Source: Deinococcus murrayi DSM 11303 (GTDB taxonomy: Bacteria > Deinococcota > Deinococci > Deinococcales > Deinococcaceae). Taken from it: a stretch of 64,000 nt of DNA. The stretch spans positions 201,452 through 265,451 of the forward strand of contig NZ_AXWT01000001.1 of NCBI RefSeq assembly GCF_000482805.1, in the 5' to 3' direction. The notes under the pieces are model-generated. The model was not told where the DNA came from. It made no database searches and worked only from the letters and a program-made list of their open reading frames with translations. This document shows, in pieces, positions 1-13,655 of this stretch; within the stretch, counting starts at the first letter, position 1, and every line of letters begins with the position of its first letter. The translations under genes and the position numbers were made by a program.

Positions 1-2
1 CC

Positions 3-1001
3 CCCGCACCTTCCCCCCCAGCCGAACCGCCGCCCCTCCCCCCCACCGCCCAGGTCTCCGGCATCCGGCACGAGTACCAGCGGCTGAACAACTGCGGCCC
101 GGTCACGGTGGGCATGGCCCTCAGCCGCTGGGGGAGCACGCTGACCCAGTACGACATTGCGCCGAAGCTCAAGCCCACGGCGGGGGACGTGAACGTGTCG
201 CCGGATGAGCTGGCCGCCTACGCCCGCTCGCAGGGGATGGATGTGCACCTTGCACGGGGCGGAGACCGCCCCCTGCTGAAGCGGCTGCTGGCCGCCGGGA
301 TTCCGGTCATCGTGGAGACGTGGTTCGTGACCCCCGACAGCGGCGGGATGGGCCACTACCGCCTGCTGACCGGGTACGACGACGCGGCGCAGACCTTCCG
401 CGCCCTGGATTCCTACCTGGGGCCGCTGACCATGCCCTATGGCCGCTTTGACGAGCTGTGGCGCTCGTTCGGACGCACCTTCCTGGTGGTGACGCCGCCA
501 CAGCGAGCGGCGGAGGTGCGGGCGCTCCTGGCCGAACGGGCCGACCCGGTGTGGGCCAAGCGGGAAGCGCTGCGGGTCGCCCTCGCCGAGGCCGAGCGGC
601 GGGGGGACGCGGCAGCCTGGTTTGGGGTCGGGCACGCCAAGCTCGCTCTCGGAGACGCGCGGGGAGCGGCGCGGGCCTTTGACGAGGCGTTCGCGGCCCC
701 GCCCGACCCGGCCCTCGACCCCACCCGGCCCACCCGGCACACTGGGGGCCTTCCCTGGCGGGCCACCTGGTATTCTTTCGGGCCGCTGGAAGCGTACCTG
801 CGCACCGGGCGTTTTGCGGACGTGCTGCGCCTGACTGGGGCCATCTTGCGCGACGTGCCCGCACACGAGGAAGCGCACTACTGGCGCGGGCGGGCACTCG
901 CGGCGCTGGGCAGCACCGCAGAGGCGCGGGCCGCCTACCGCGAGGCGCTGCGGCTGCGGCCCGGTTTTGAGGCGGCGCGGGTGGCCCTGGGCCAGAGCTG
1001 A
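3..1001 (+). CDS. C39-like cysteine peptidase domain protein with TPR tail (5' partial)
   Basis: The reading frame is already open at the window edge, so the N-terminus, probably with an export signal, is missing. The visible part starts with a proline-rich linker. It continues with a papain-fold C39-type domain: the NNCGP motif holds the presumed catalytic Cys (codon 93-95) and GMGHY the presumed catalytic His (codon 354-356). The C-terminal third is Ala/Arg-rich and helical with two to three TPR-like units, the last reading AHYWRGRALAALG. An internal GTG at 108 would cut away the catalytic Cys and is not a credible start. The family cleaves or binds peptides, usually outside the cytoplasm; the substrate here is unknown. 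No ABC transporter is visible beside it, so bacteriocin leader processing is not supported. Confidence 0.75.
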   Translation, partial: PAPSPPAEPPPLPPTAQVSGIRHEYQRLNNCGPVTVGMALSRWGSTLTQYDIAPKLKPTAGDVNVSPDELAAYARSQGMDVHLARGGDRPLLKRLLAAGIPVIVETWFVTPDSGGMGHYRLLTGYDDAAQTFRALDSYLGPLTMPYGRFDELWRSFGRTFLVVTPPQRAAEVRALLAERADPVWAKREALRVALAEAERRGDAAAWFGVGHAKLALGDARGAARAFDEAFAAPPDPALDPTRPTRHTGGLPWRATWYSFGPLEAYLRTGRFADVLRLTGAILRDVPAHEEAHYWRGRALAALGSTAEARAAYREALRLRPGFEAARVALGQS

Positions 1002-1036
1002 AGAGGGCGGGGGAAGGCAGAGTGTTACCCTGCTCC

Positions 1037-1927
1037 ATGGCTCCCGCAGCTCGCCTCACGCCGGAAGCTTTTGCCCGCGCCCGTGCCTTCTTGCTCACGC
1101 GGGGCAGGCCGCTGGAGGCCGCCCGCTTGCGCCACGCCCTGGGGGAAGGCAGCGCGGCGGAGGTGCTGGCCGCGCTGCGGGCCGACCGCACGCCCGACGG
1201 CGGCTTCAGAGGGGCAGCGGGCGCTCTGGCAAGCAGCGTGTCGGCGACGGTCGCGGCGCTGGAAGTCCTGCACGACCTCAGCGTGCCCGCCTCCGACGAG
1301 CTGCTCGGCGGTGCGGCGCGGTGGCTGCGCGAGCACCTGCACAGCTCGCCGGGCGGGCCAGTGTGGCCCCTCCTGCTCCCGGAGGCCAGAGCGGAAGCGT
1401 CCGCAGCCCGCAGGGAGGACTTCCGGGTCAGCCCCCGCGCCGAACTCGTGGCGCGGCTGTGGCGCTGGCCCGACCTCTTGCCCGCCGGGCTTCTCGCCCA
1501 GCTCACGCTGGAGACGCGGGACGCTGTCCTCGCCGGGCTGGACCCGGAGGACGCCAGGGGGCACGCGAGCGCCGCCCTCTTTGCCCAGACCCCCGAAGTC
1601 CCTGAAGCCCACCGCCTCTCCGTGCTGGAATACCTGCGCGACGTGCTGCCGGGGCGGGTGGCGGCCACCCCGGAGGCCCTCGCCGGGGGCGGCCTTGACC
1701 CCCTGCGGGTGGCCCCCACCCCCGCTTCTCCCCTCGCCCCCGCCGTGGAAGACGCCCTGGCCACGGCCCTGGCCCAGCTGCCCACAAGCCAGCAGGAGGA
1801 CGGCTCGTGGGCACCGCCCTGGAACGGGGAGGACGCTGGGCCAGGGACGGAGGCCGCGGGGCGCAGTGTGCGCACCTGGGAGGTCTTGCGGGTGCTGCGG
1901 GACTGGGGGCGCGTGGAGCTTTCGTAG
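1037..1927 (+). CDS. Hypothetical alpha/alpha-toroid (terpenoid cyclase/prenyltransferase-like) protein
   Basis: The protein has 296 residues. Two QW-like motifs, TPDGGF near the N-terminus and QEDGSW near the C-terminus, are typical of the alpha/alpha toroid fold shared by squalene cyclases, prenyltransferase beta subunits and some structural proteins. No catalytic DxDD or zinc-ligand set is visible, so an enzyme activity should not be assumed. The ATG at 1037 was chosen because a TACCCT -10 box (1026-1031) lies 5 nt upstream, giving a leaderless transcript. A GTG at 1022 preceded by GGAAGG (1012-1017) is the alternative start. The gene lies 35 nt after the peptidase/TPR gene. Confidence 0.6.
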   Translation: MAPAARLTPEAFARARAFLLTRGRPLEAARLRHALGEGSAAEVLAALRADRTPDGGFRGAAGALASSVSATVAALEVLHDLSVPASDELLGGAARWLREHLHSSPGGPVWPLLLPEARAEASAARREDFRVSPRAELVARLWRWPDLLPAGLLAQLTLETRDAVLAGLDPEDARGHASAALFAQTPEVPEAHRLSVLEYLRDVLPGRVAATPEALAGGGLDPLRVAPTPASPLAPAVEDALATALAQLPTSQQEDGSWAPPWNGEDAGPGTEAAGRSVRTWEVLRVLRDWGRVELS

Positions 1928-1952
1928 GTTCGCTCTTCCCCCGACCAAGAAA

Positions 1953-1977
1953 CCGCCCCACCTTCCTGGCAGGGCGG
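1953..1977. terminator. Bidirectional terminator-like hairpin
   Basis: CCGCCC (1953-1958) pairs with GGGCGG (1972-1977) between the convergent ends of the toroid gene and yidC. On the minus strand the stem is followed by TTTCTT. Confidence 0.55.
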
Positions 1978-1992
1978 CCTTCCTCACGGCGC

Positions 1993-3569
<1,577 letters not shown>

Positions 3570-3570
<1 letters not shown>

Positions 3571-3857
3571 CAAGGTGACTTTCTACGGGAAGGACGGGAG
3601 GGGTCGGAAGGGGACGGGCGGCGGCGCGGCCACTCCTTCGGCACCGGGTCGCAGCCGCCAGGTACCAGCGGGTTGCAGCGCACGACGCGCCACGCGGCCA
3701 GCCAACCGCCCTTTAGGGCACCGTGCCGCTCCAGCGCCTCCGCCGCGTACTGCGAGCAAGTCGGCGTGAAGCGGCAGGTCGGCGCAGGCTTGCGCGGCGA
3801 GAGGTCGCGCTGATACCAGCGCACCAGGCCCAGCAGCAGGCGGGACGCCGCGCTCAT
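3570..3857 (-). CDS. yidD: Membrane protein insertion efficiency factor YidD
   Basis: A 95-residue member of the YidD (DUF37) family, which assists YidC-dependent insertion at the membrane. The diagnostic motif with conserved cysteines is present: [15 protein letters not shown], then [11 protein letters not shown]. An N-terminal amphipathic helix ([11 protein letters not shown]) precedes it. The start was fixed at ATG 3857 because it overlaps the rnpA stop as ATGA. A long in-frame upstream extension lies entirely inside rnpA and is rejected. The C-terminus is a basic, disordered-looking tail. Confidence 0.93.
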
Positions 3858-4306
3858 GGCTGGTCCTCCCCGGCGGGCGGCGAAGCGGGAGGGGTCACGG
3901 GGCCGGGTACGCGGGGGGCCGGGGCCGAGTTCCCGCGCCGCCCGCCCCGCTTGGCCCCCTTGCCCGGCGCACTCGCAAAGGCCCGCGCCAGCGCCGCTTG
4001 CAGCTCGGCAAAAGGCACGCTCAGCACGGCCGGATTTGGCAGCAGGATGGCCCGGCAAGGGGGCAGGCCGCCGGGCAGGGTCCGCAGCGCCTCGCGCACC
4101 CGGCGGCGAGCACGGTTGCGGTCAACGGCGCGGCTTAAGGTCTTTTTGGACACCACAATCCCCACCGTGGCACGGGGTTGCCAGGCTTCACCGTAGCGCG
4201 GACGGTAATCGGTGACCCGCAGGGTAAAGAGGCGGTCACGCACCACCACCCCCTGCTGGCGCACCCGCCGGAACTCGCGGTCCCCCGTCAATGAAGCCAG
4301 CGCCAC
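3854..4306 (-). CDS. rnpA: Ribonuclease P protein component
   Basis: The protein subunit of RNase P, which helps the catalytic RNA trim tRNA 5' leaders. The family signature is clear: [14 protein letters not shown] near the start and the RNA-binding [16 protein letters not shown] disordered C-terminal tail rich in Lys, Arg, Gly and Pro follows. No ATG exists in frame. GTG 4306 (150 aa) is the best start; TTG 4291 is possible. The frame stays open upstream through the whole of rpmH to position 4690, but without an ATG, GTG or TTG close to the rpmH start. It is coupled to yidD by an ATGA overlap. Confidence 0.9.
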   Translation of the reverse strand: MALASLTGDREFRRVRQQGVVVRDRLFTLRVTDYRPRYGEAWQPRATVGIVVSKKTLSRAVDRNRARRRVREALRTLPGGLPPCRAILLPNPAVLSVPFAELQAALARAFASAPGKGAKRGGRRGNSAPAPRVPGPVTPPASPPAGEDQP

Positions 4307-4377
4307 CGGGCGGCGAGGCCGCTGCGGAGTGGCGCTGGGAAAATCAGTCTGGACGATGGCCTGCTCCGGGCGGGGCC

Positions 4378-4524
<147 letters not shown>

Positions 4525-4633
4525 GGTCTGACTCCTTACTCGGCGCGCGGCGGGCGGGGCTGGGGGCAACCCCCCATGTCCGGGTCCCGGCGCGCGTGCG
4601 TGGCAAACTCGCCCCCTGAGGGGCAACTGTGAA

Positions 4634-4639
4634 AGTGTA
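4634..4639 (-). promoter_or_regulatory. -10 box of the rpmH operon
   Basis: TACACT on the minus strand, followed by a leader of about 100 nt with an AAGGAG ribosome-binding site before rpmH. No clear -35 box was found. The rest of 4525-4743 shows nothing else; it also carries the upstream region of mrp on the plus strand. Confidence 0.6.
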
Positions 4640-4743
4640 GCACGGGGCGGGAAGGCGCGGGAAGGGCCGCCAGGGTGACCCCTCTCCCACTGTGACCCCC
4701 CAGCTTGCCGCCCCCTCCCCCGCCGCGCTACTAATGGCGGGAT

Positions 4744-5796
<1,053 letters not shown>

Positions 5797-5797
5797 G

Positions 5798-6457
5798 GTG
5801 ACGGCCCTCGCCCCCCAGACCCAGCCCGCGCCCTCCCCAGAGCGCACCAAGTACCGCCTGCTGGAGCGGCTCAAACGCGCTGGCCCGCAGACCGTACAAG
5901 ACCTCGCGGCCAACCTCGGCGTCAGCGTGCCGGGCACGCGGAGGCACCTGCAAGACCTCCAGGAACAGGGCCTGATTGAGGCCCGCACCGAGCGGCCCGG
6001 CGGAAGGGGGCGGCCTCAGCACGTCTTTCTCCTCACCGACCGCGGCGAGGCGACCTTTCCAAAAACCTACTCGGCGCTGTGCGTCGATGTCTTGCGCCAT
6101 CTCCAGACCCTCTACGGGGAGGGGGCGGTCATGCAGGTCCTGGAAGCCCGCAGCACCGAACTCGCGGCGCAGGTGCGGGCCGCGCTGCCGAGCGACCTCC
6201 CGCCCGCAGAGCGGGTCACCCGCTTTGCCGCCTGGCTCAGCGAGCGGGGCTTTGATGCGGTCGCCGAACCCGGCGAGCGAGCAGGCGAGTGGCGGATTAC
6301 CGAGCGCAACTGTCCCAACCTGACGGTGGCGCGGCAGTTTCCAGAGTTGTGCCGCAGCGAGCTGAAGCTCTTTACGGACGTGCTGGGCGTGACCGTCACC
6401 CGCGAGACGCGCATCGCCTGCGGGCAGGGCCAGTGCCGCTACCGCATCGGACCCTGA
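5798..6457 (+). CDS. SufR-like HTH regulator with four C-terminal cysteines
   Basis: A 219-residue regulator. Residues about 18-75 form a winged helix ([20 protein letters not shown], then [15 protein letters not shown]). The C-terminal sensor domain ends with Cys172-X12-Cys185-X22-Cys208-X4-Cys213, a plausible Fe-S ligand set like that of SufR repressors of suf operons. The GTG start at 5798 lies one base after the mrp stop, so the two are almost surely co-transcribed. No suf genes are in this window. Fe-S binding is inferred from the cysteine pattern. Confidence 0.75.
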   Translation: MTALAPQTQPAPSPERTKYRLLERLKRAGPQTVQDLAANLGVSVPGTRRHLQDLQEQGLIEARTERPGGRGRPQHVFLLTDRGEATFPKTYSALCVDVLRHLQTLYGEGAVMQVLEARSTELAAQVRAALPSDLPPAERVTRFAAWLSERGFDAVAEPGERAGEWRITERNCPNLTVARQFPELCRSELKLFTDVLGVTVTRETRIACGQGQCRYRIGP

Positions 6458-6459
6458 CG

Positions 6460-7061
6460 GTGGCGGCTCCTGACCGGGCGACGGGCCAGCCCCTTTACAG
6501 CCTCGTCGCCTGGCCGCCGGAAGCCCTGGATACCTGGTTGCGGCGCACCCAGGAGCGCCTCGGCGTGCGCGGCTTCGGGGCACCCCACCTCAACCTGCGG
6601 GCACCCTTTCAGACGGCCCTCACGCCGGGAGAGCTGGTCGCGGCCTTTCGGGAAGCACTGCGGGGGATTCCGCCTTTTGAGGTCCCAGTGCGCGGGTGGA
6701 AACGGTTGCCCAACATGGTCTTTTTGGAGTGCGTGCGGACACCCCAGCTCTCAGAGCTGCACGCCCGCGCCCTCGGCGTAGGGCCGTCCACCCGCGCCCC
6801 CCACGACGGCGAGGGGTACGTGCCCCACCTCACCCTGGGCCTGGGTATCCTGCCGCGGGTAGAAGACCTGATTTGGGCGGAGGTGCAGCGCCTCACGCCC
6901 CCGGTCACGTCCTTTGGGGTAGAGGTCCTCAGCCTCACCCGCGAGGAGCGCGGCGAGGTGCAGGAGGTCCACACCTTTCCGCTGGGCGAGGGGACCGAGC
7001 CGCTCGCCCCGCTCGCCGGGGAGGAAGCGGGGCGCGGCGGGGTCCGGGGAGCAGGGGGGGA

Positions 7062-7065
<4 letters not shown>
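6460..7065 (+). CDS. 2H phosphoesterase (2'-5' RNA ligase / LigT-like)
   Basis: A 201-residue protein with the two H-x-T/N-x motifs of the 2H phosphoesterase superfamily, HLNL (His43) and HLTL (His123), which form the active site for hydrolysing 2',3'-cyclic phosphodiesters or related RNA ends. The GTG at 6460 comes 2 nt after the preceding stop, making it the third gene of the mrp operon. The tail after about residue 185 is low complexity. It overlaps the convergent DAHP synthase gene by 4 nt. The natural substrate cannot be told from the sequence. Confidence 0.8.
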
Positions 7066-8156
<1,091 letters not shown>

Positions 8157-8220
8157 GCGGCCAGTGTAGGAGGCCCGCCGCTCCCCCGTCCGTAGCCCTG
8201 CTAGTCAAATCGGGGGCTTC

Positions 8221-8634
8221 CTAGCCGGGAGGCTGGGGGTCCGGCGTGTTGACCATGTGCGCCGCCACCCGCGCGAGGGCCGCGTGCAGTTCCCGCGCCT
8301 CGGCCTCCCCGATTTCGGGCGTCTCGCGCAGGGCCGCCGCCATGCAGGCCAGCCACGCCCGGCCCCGCGCCGGGGTGATTTCAAAGGGCAGGTGCCGCGC
8401 CCGCAGCCGGGGATGCCCGTAGCGCTGAAGGTAGAGGGGTGGCCCGCCCAGAAAGCCCGACAGAAAGGCGAACTGCTTTTCCGCCGTGTGGGTCAGGTCT
8501 GCGGGAAAGAGGGGCGCGAGGTCCGGGTCACGGGCGACGCGGGCGTAAAAGCGCCGCACCAGCAGGCCGAGCGCTTCCGGCCCGATGCGGTCATAGAGGG
8601 AGCCGCCCTCGGTGAGGGAGAGGGGTGCGGTCAT
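8221..8634 (-). CDS. Group II truncated hemoglobin
   Basis: A 137-residue 2-over-2 globin that binds heme and, in this group, usually handles O2, NO or reactive species. The family pattern is intact: YDRIG near the start, the proximal-side FLGGPPLYLQRYGHPRLRARH block and a Trp in RAWLACM as in group II proteins. An ATG at 8634 agrees with the globin N-terminus; the longer frame upstream is spurious. It lies downstream of the Tat-exported hydrolase gene on the same strand, separated by 85 nt that hold a dispersed repeat. Confidence 0.88.
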   Translation of the reverse strand: MTAPLSLTEGGSLYDRIGPEALGLLVRRFYARVARDPDLAPLFPADLTHTAEKQFAFLSGFLGGPPLYLQRYGHPRLRARHLPFEITPARGRAWLACMAAALRETPEIGEAEARELHAALARVAAHMVNTPDPQPPG

Positions 8635-8640
8635 AGCGCC

Positions 8641-8658
8641 CAGCTTCCAGCTCCCAGC
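8641..8658. repeat. Dispersed GC-rich repeat unit (partial copy)
   Basis: CAGCTTCCAGCTCCCAGC differs at 2 of 18 positions from the units at 24508-24525 and 42830-42847. It lies between the globin and hydrolase genes without a long inverted partner. Confidence 0.45.
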
Positions 8659-8719
8659 ACCCAGCGTCAAGACGCTCCTGCACGCGCCGGAGCTGTCCGA
8701 ACTGCTCGGCTGGCCGCGC

Positions 8720-9718
8720 TCATTCCCACTGCCACAGCGCTGGCTCAAACTCATAGCCCCCCAGCAGCCGCAGCCCTTGCCGCCGCAGGTGGCCGATGGC
8801 GTGGAAGGGGAAATGGTAGCCCGTGACCCACAGCCCTTCTTCGACGGCCTCATTGAAGAGACGCTGGCGGGTGCGGGCGGCAAGCGCCCCGTCGGTGTCG
8901 AAGCTAATGTAGGCCCCGCGGTGCCGCAGCGAGAGCAGGAAGTGCCCCGCCGCGTCCCCAAAGACCAGCAGGCCCGCGCTGCCGCTTCCGGCGCGCACGC
9001 TGAGGTGCCCCAGGGTGTGGCCCGGCGTGGCGACCGCCGTGACGCCGGAGACAATCTCCGCGCCGGGCTGAATGAGGGTAAAGCGGTCGCGCAGGCCAAT
9101 CAGGTTGGCCTGCACCGCCGCGTTGGGACTCTGCTGGGTGGTCCAGAACTGGAACTCGGCGGCCCCCATCATGTGCCGAGCACCGGGAAAAGTAGGTTGC
9201 CCATTGGTGGTCAAGCCGCCGATGTGGTCCCCGTGCCCGTGGGTGATAAACACGGTGTCGATGCTGGCGGGGTCGATGCCCGCCCGCCCCAGGTTGGCGA
9301 GGAGTTGCCCCGCCGCGCCCCCGCGCCCGGTGTCTATCAGGACCCGCCGCCCCCCGACCTCCAGCACGACCGGGTTGAAGTGATTGACCGTGTTCGTGGC
9401 GGGCACCCGGTACTCGGCCAGGGTGGCGGCAAACTCGTCTTGACGGTCGGGGTTGGCCCCCCAGGTCGGCAGCACGGCGGCCAGGGGCGCGGTGCCGTCG
9501 CTGACCACGGTGGCCGTCATCTCTCCGATGCGCTGGCGGTAAAAGCCGTTACCGTTGAGGGACGCGGCGGGGGCTGGCGCGGGCGGGACAGGCGCGGGCT
9601 GGGCGCGGGCGAGCGGGGTGGCGGCAGCCATCAACCCCGCCGTCCCCAGCAGGCGCAGGGCGTCGCGGCGGTTGACGGGGCGGGCGGAAACGTCAGGCTT
9701 GGGACTCGCATCGCTCAT
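8720..9718 (-). CDS. Tat-exported metallo-beta-lactamase-fold hydrolase
   Basis: A 332-residue protein with a twin-arginine signal (NRRDALRLLGTAGL, then ARA cleavage site) and a Pro/Ala-rich linker. The metallo-beta-lactamase domain has THGHGDHIGG, a further His in TPGHTLGH and an Asp in VFGDAAG. These should bind two zinc ions in the periplasm. Overall similarity is to lactonase-like enzymes of the superfamily, but the substrate cannot be assigned. Translation begins at ATG 9718, 8 nt after an AGGTTG-like site. Confidence 0.85.
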   Translation of the reverse strand: MSDASPKPDVSARPVNRRDALRLLGTAGLMAAATPLARAQPAPVPPAPAPAASLNGNGFYRQRIGEMTATVVSDGTAPLAAVLPTWGANPDRQDEFAATLAEYRVPATNTVNHFNPVVLEVGGRRVLIDTGRGGAAGQLLANLGRAGIDPASIDTVFITHGHGDHIGGLTTNGQPTFPGARHMMGAAEFQFWTTQQSPNAAVQANLIGLRDRFTLIQPGAEIVSGVTAVATPGHTLGHLSVRAGSGSAGLLVFGDAAGHFLLSLRHRGAYISFDTDGALAARTRQRLFNEAVEEGLWVTGYHFPFHAIGHLRRQGLRLLGGYEFEPALWQWE

Positions 9719-9763
9719 GGGACAACCTCCGGGGTGGGATATGACCTTTTGACGTTAAACGAG

Positions 9764-10360
9764 TCAGTCGCGCCCGTGTGCAGTCCCTCCTACAGACCCG
9801 CCGGGCGCGGGAAACCGGGGCGCTTGACCCAGCCCGTAGAGGCCCAGCGCCAGCACCAGCAGTTCTATCCCGCCGCGCACCCGCGCCACGTCCCACCCGG
9901 TGCGGCGGCTGAGGCCGAGGACCAGCCCGTCACGCGGCCCGGCCCCCAGCCCCGCTGCCACGTAGGTGCCCGTCGCCAGCCCCAGCAGGCCGACCCCGAA
10001 AACGAACTGAAGCCAGCGAGCGAGGATACCAGGGGGCCGGGGGACCAACGGGGCGAGCAGGTCAAGAAAGAGGCCGATGAGCAGCACGTTCAGCACTGTT
10101 CCCGGACCCATGCGCTCGCGCAAGAAGAGCGCCGTGAACCCCACAATCAGCACCCCCGTCAGGATGCTCGCCGTGCCCAGCGTCAGCGGAAGGTGCTGGG
10201 TGACACCGAGATGAAAGGCCTCCCAGGGGGCCACCCCTACCCGCGCTTCCAGCATCAGCCGCAGGGCGAAGCCGTAGAGGGCCAGGCCGAAGACCAGCAA
10301 GCCGTACCGCCCCGGCGTGGGCAGGCGCGTGGCGGCGGCGAGGGGCGCGGGGCGGGGCAT
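9764..10360 (-). CDS. YczE/YitT-like integral membrane protein
   Basis: A 198-residue polytopic protein with about five hydrophobic helices. The stretch LEARVGVAPWEAFHLGV and the mirrored GLGAGPRDGLVLGLS are typical of the YczE family (COG2364), whose function is unknown. The ATG at 10360 is placed by a TACCTT -10 box (10368-10373) 7 nt upstream with no Shine-Dalgarno site, giving a leaderless transcript. It is divergent from the DUF2231 gene. Confidence 0.75.
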   Translation of the reverse strand: MPRPAPLAAATRLPTPGRYGLLVFGLALYGFALRLMLEARVGVAPWEAFHLGVTQHLPLTLGTASILTGVLIVGFTALFLRERMGPGTVLNVLLIGLFLDLLAPLVPRPPGILARWLQFVFGVGLLGLATGTYVAAGLGAGPRDGLVLGLSRRTGWDVARVRGGIELLVLALGLYGLGQAPRFPAPGGSVGGTAHGRD

Positions 10361-10480
10361 GGGGGCGAAGGTAGCACCCGTCTGCAGGACGGCCCAAGAC
10401 GAATCAGGCCCAAAGCCTCGCTTAACCTTTCCGCGCCCGCCGCGGCGCAGGCGACACAATCGGGAGCAGGAGGTGGACCG

Positions 10481-11041
10481 ATGGACTCATCCCTCAACGA
10501 CCGCTTTGAGGACGCCCTCAGCGAGCATGACTGGCTGGAAACCCTGGCAGGCACCTTGCAACCCAAGCTGCGGGAGTGGCTGGACGCCCTGCCCGAAGGC
10601 GTGGTGGCGGCCCTGCATGGGGAGCCGCTGGGCCATCCCCTGCATCCCATCCTGATTCACCTGCCGCTGGGGGGCTGGCTCGTCGCCGGACTCCTGGACT
10701 TTTTGCCGGGCACCTCGCCCGACAACGAGGTCGCCGCCGACCGGGCGCTCCTGCTGGGCACGGTTGGCGCGCTTCCGGCCATCGCGGCGGGCTGGACCGA
10801 TTGGGCAAACACCCGCGGCGAGGCGCGGCGGACCGGACTGCTTCACGGGCTGGCCAACGAGGTCGCTTTTACCCTCAACGTGGCCTCGCTGCTGGCGCGG
10901 CGGCGGCACCAGCGGCGGCTGGGCAAGGTGCTGTCGGGGGTCGCCCTCGGCATCGCGGGGCTGGGCGGCTTCTTGGGCGGGCAACTCGTCTACCGCCACG
11001 GCCTCGGCGTGGGCAAGACGCTGGCGCACCCGCAGGGCTAA
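10481..11041 (+). CDS. DUF2231-type membrane protein
   Basis: A 186-residue protein with a soluble acidic N-terminus and about four membrane helices. The motif GHPLHPILIHLPLGGWL is the hallmark of DUF2231 proteins, which may bind a cofactor or metal through these histidines. The function is unknown. The start is well set: AGGAGG lies 8 nt before ATG 10481. A very long upstream extension of the frame runs antisense through other genes and is spurious. A strong terminator follows. Confidence 0.8.
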   Translation: MDSSLNDRFEDALSEHDWLETLAGTLQPKLREWLDALPEGVVAALHGEPLGHPLHPILIHLPLGGWLVAGLLDFLPGTSPDNEVAADRALLLGTVGALPAIAAGWTDWANTRGEARRTGLLHGLANEVAFTLNVASLLARRRHQRRLGKVLSGVALGIAGLGGFLGGQLVYRHGLGVGKTLAHPQG

Positions 11042-11063
11042 CCCAAGGGGAGGGGAAGTCAGG

Positions 11064-11101
11064 GTGGGGGAGCACCGCGACCGAGTGCTCCTCCCCTTTT
11101 T
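11064..11101 (+). terminator. Rho-independent terminator
   Basis: GGAGCAC (11069-11075) pairs with GTGCTCC (11085-11091), extended by a G-rich/C-rich outer stem and followed by five T (11097-11101). It ends the DUF2231 gene before the convergent PAP2 gene. Confidence 0.8.
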
Positions 11102-11106
11102 GCGGC

Positions 11107-11799
11107 CTACTCCTCCCTGGACTTCACCGGAAAAGCCGGATGAATCTGCAGTGCCCGCGTCAGCGCGACCACCCATGCCAGCGCAAAGAGAGCGCCGCCC
11201 AGCACGTCTGTCGGGTAGTGCACGCCGATATACACGCGTGACCACATCATCCCCAGCACGTACAGCCCGCCCAGGAGGAGGGCCGCTCCCCGCCAGCGCG
11301 TTGGCCACAGCAGCACGGCGAGCGCGGTTGCCAGCGCTGAGGCGAACATCGCGTGTCCGCTGGGAAAAGAAAAGTCCGGTTCGGGCAAAAGCGGAGTCCA
11401 CAGCGCGGGCCGGGGCCGGTCGAAGACGTTTTTGAGAAGCACGTTGACAAGCGCGACCCCGCCCAGACTGAGCATCAGGAAATAGCCCAGGCGGTGGCGC
11501 AGGCGGTAAAAGAGGAAGACCAGCCCCAGCGTCACGGGCACCATCCCCCGCGCACTGCCCAGCAGCGAAAAAGCGACCGCCACCCGGTCGAGGGTGGGGG
11601 ACGCGCCCGCATGTAGCGCGAGCATCAGCGGCTTTTCAAAAGCGAACGGCTCCTTGTTGAAGACGTCCTCCGCGATGGAGACAAAAACCAGCAGGGGGAC
11701 CAACAGCCCGAAAAACAGCAGCAGCAGCCTGCGCCAATGCGCCCGCAAGAAGGCAAGGAGGTGCTCTAGGGGACCGGAAGAGGAAGGAGCTGGAACCAT
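11107..11799 (-). CDS. PAP2-family membrane phosphatase
   Basis: A 230-residue membrane enzyme of the type 2 phosphatidic acid phosphatase superfamily. All three active-site motifs are present: KNVFDRPRP (K-X6-RP), PSGH and SRVYIGVHYPTD (SR-X5-H-X3-D). About six helices surround them. Likely substrates are lipid phosphates such as undecaprenyl pyrophosphate or phosphatidic acid, but the sequence does not decide. The ATG at 11799 is preferred; a GTG four codons upstream and a still longer frame are possible. Confidence 0.85.
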   Translation of the reverse strand: MVPAPSSSGPLEHLLAFLRAHWRRLLLLFFGLLVPLLVFVSIAEDVFNKEPFAFEKPLMLALHAGASPTLDRVAVAFSLLGSARGMVPVTLGLVFLFYRLRHRLGYFLMLSLGGVALVNVLLKNVFDRPRPALWTPLLPEPDFSFPSGHAMFASALATALAVLLWPTRWRGAALLLGGLYVLGMMWSRVYIGVHYPTDVLGGALFALAWVVALTRALQIHPAFPVKSREE

Positions 11800-11884
11800 G
11801 AACCCGCTCACGCTACCCCCCCGCCGCGGGCAGCGCATTCGGGCGGCGATTGGGCAAGTGTTTATCCCGGCCCCACCCTTCCCC

Positions 11885-11926
11885 TACACTGTCGGGGTTG
11901 CCGCGCCTGCGCGGAAGCTAAGGAGG
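11885..11926 (+). promoter_or_regulatory. ychF promoter and leader
   Basis: A TACACT -10 box (11885-11890) is followed by a short leader with a small CCGCGC/GCGCGG hairpin (11901-11914) and an AGGAGG ribosome-binding site (11921-11926). This gene therefore has a conventional leader, unlike many neighbours. Confidence 0.6.
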
Positions 11927-11931
11927 CCACT

Positions 11932-13029
<1,098 letters not shown>

Positions 13030-13106
13030 CGCCGCCTCTGCTGGCCGGGCGCAGCGCCCTTCTGGGGGTGGCCCCCGCCGCGTACACTGCGCTCAGGAGG
13101 TCCCCG

Positions 13107-13610
13107 ATGCGCACCCTTTGGACGGCCCTGCTGGCCCTCGCCAGCGCGGGACTCGCGGCCAACACCAGCCTCTACACCTCGCTCGAACCGGGCACCTGCC
13201 GGAACCTGGTGACCGACCCGTCGGGAAGCGGCTGGGTGCAGGATTTGTGCGAGGGGGTCGGCGGGTATCAGCTCTTGATAGAGGAAGGGGACCTGCGGCA
13301 AAACGTGACCGTCTCGCGCGGCGGCACACGGACCTCCCTGAACCTGTGGACGGTCGTCGGCTCGTCCTTTTCCAGCTTGGGGCCGCGGGCCGAGTGGCGA
13401 CTCCGGGACGGGGTGCCCGTGGCCCTGATTGTGCGCTACAACCTCTCGGACCCTGAAGACGCCGTCAAAACCACCTCGTACCTCGTCGTCGCCCGGCTGG
13501 GGGCGCGGCCCTGTGTGGTGGCCCGCATCGCGCCGGGACCCCAGCAGAACGTGCGGGCACGGCAAGTGGCCGATGCCGCGCCGGGGCGGGCCTGCCTGGG
13601 AACGCCCTGA
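13107..13610 (+). CDS. Small secreted protein of unknown function
   Basis: A 167-residue protein starting with a Sec signal peptide (MRTLWTALLALASAGLAA) and therefore probably exported. The mature part is beta-rich with five Cys residues. No domain is recognised. The ATG at 13107 is supported by CAGGAGG 6 nt upstream and a TACACT -10 box at 13083-13088. Confidence 0.7.
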   Translation: MRTLWTALLALASAGLAANTSLYTSLEPGTCRNLVTDPSGSGWVQDLCEGVGGYQLLIEEGDLRQNVTVSRGGTRTSLNLWTVVGSSFSSLGPRAEWRLRDGVPVALIVRYNLSDPEDAVKTTSYLVVARLGARPCVVARIAPGPQQNVRARQVADAAPGRACLGTP

Positions 13611-13655
13611 CCCCCCGCGCCCCCCCTTCCCGCTACCTGCTACAGTGCCCCCGCC

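Noticed and set aside
3..1001. Bacteriocin-type C39 leader peptidase with the small VNDYGIF peptide as its substrate
   Set aside because: The peptide gene is 54 kb away and this protein has no ABC transporter part visible; a link would be speculation.
8612..10480. Long plus-strand extension upstream of the DUF2231 gene
   Set aside because: It runs antisense through three well-supported genes; the real start at 10481 has AGGAGG at good spacing.
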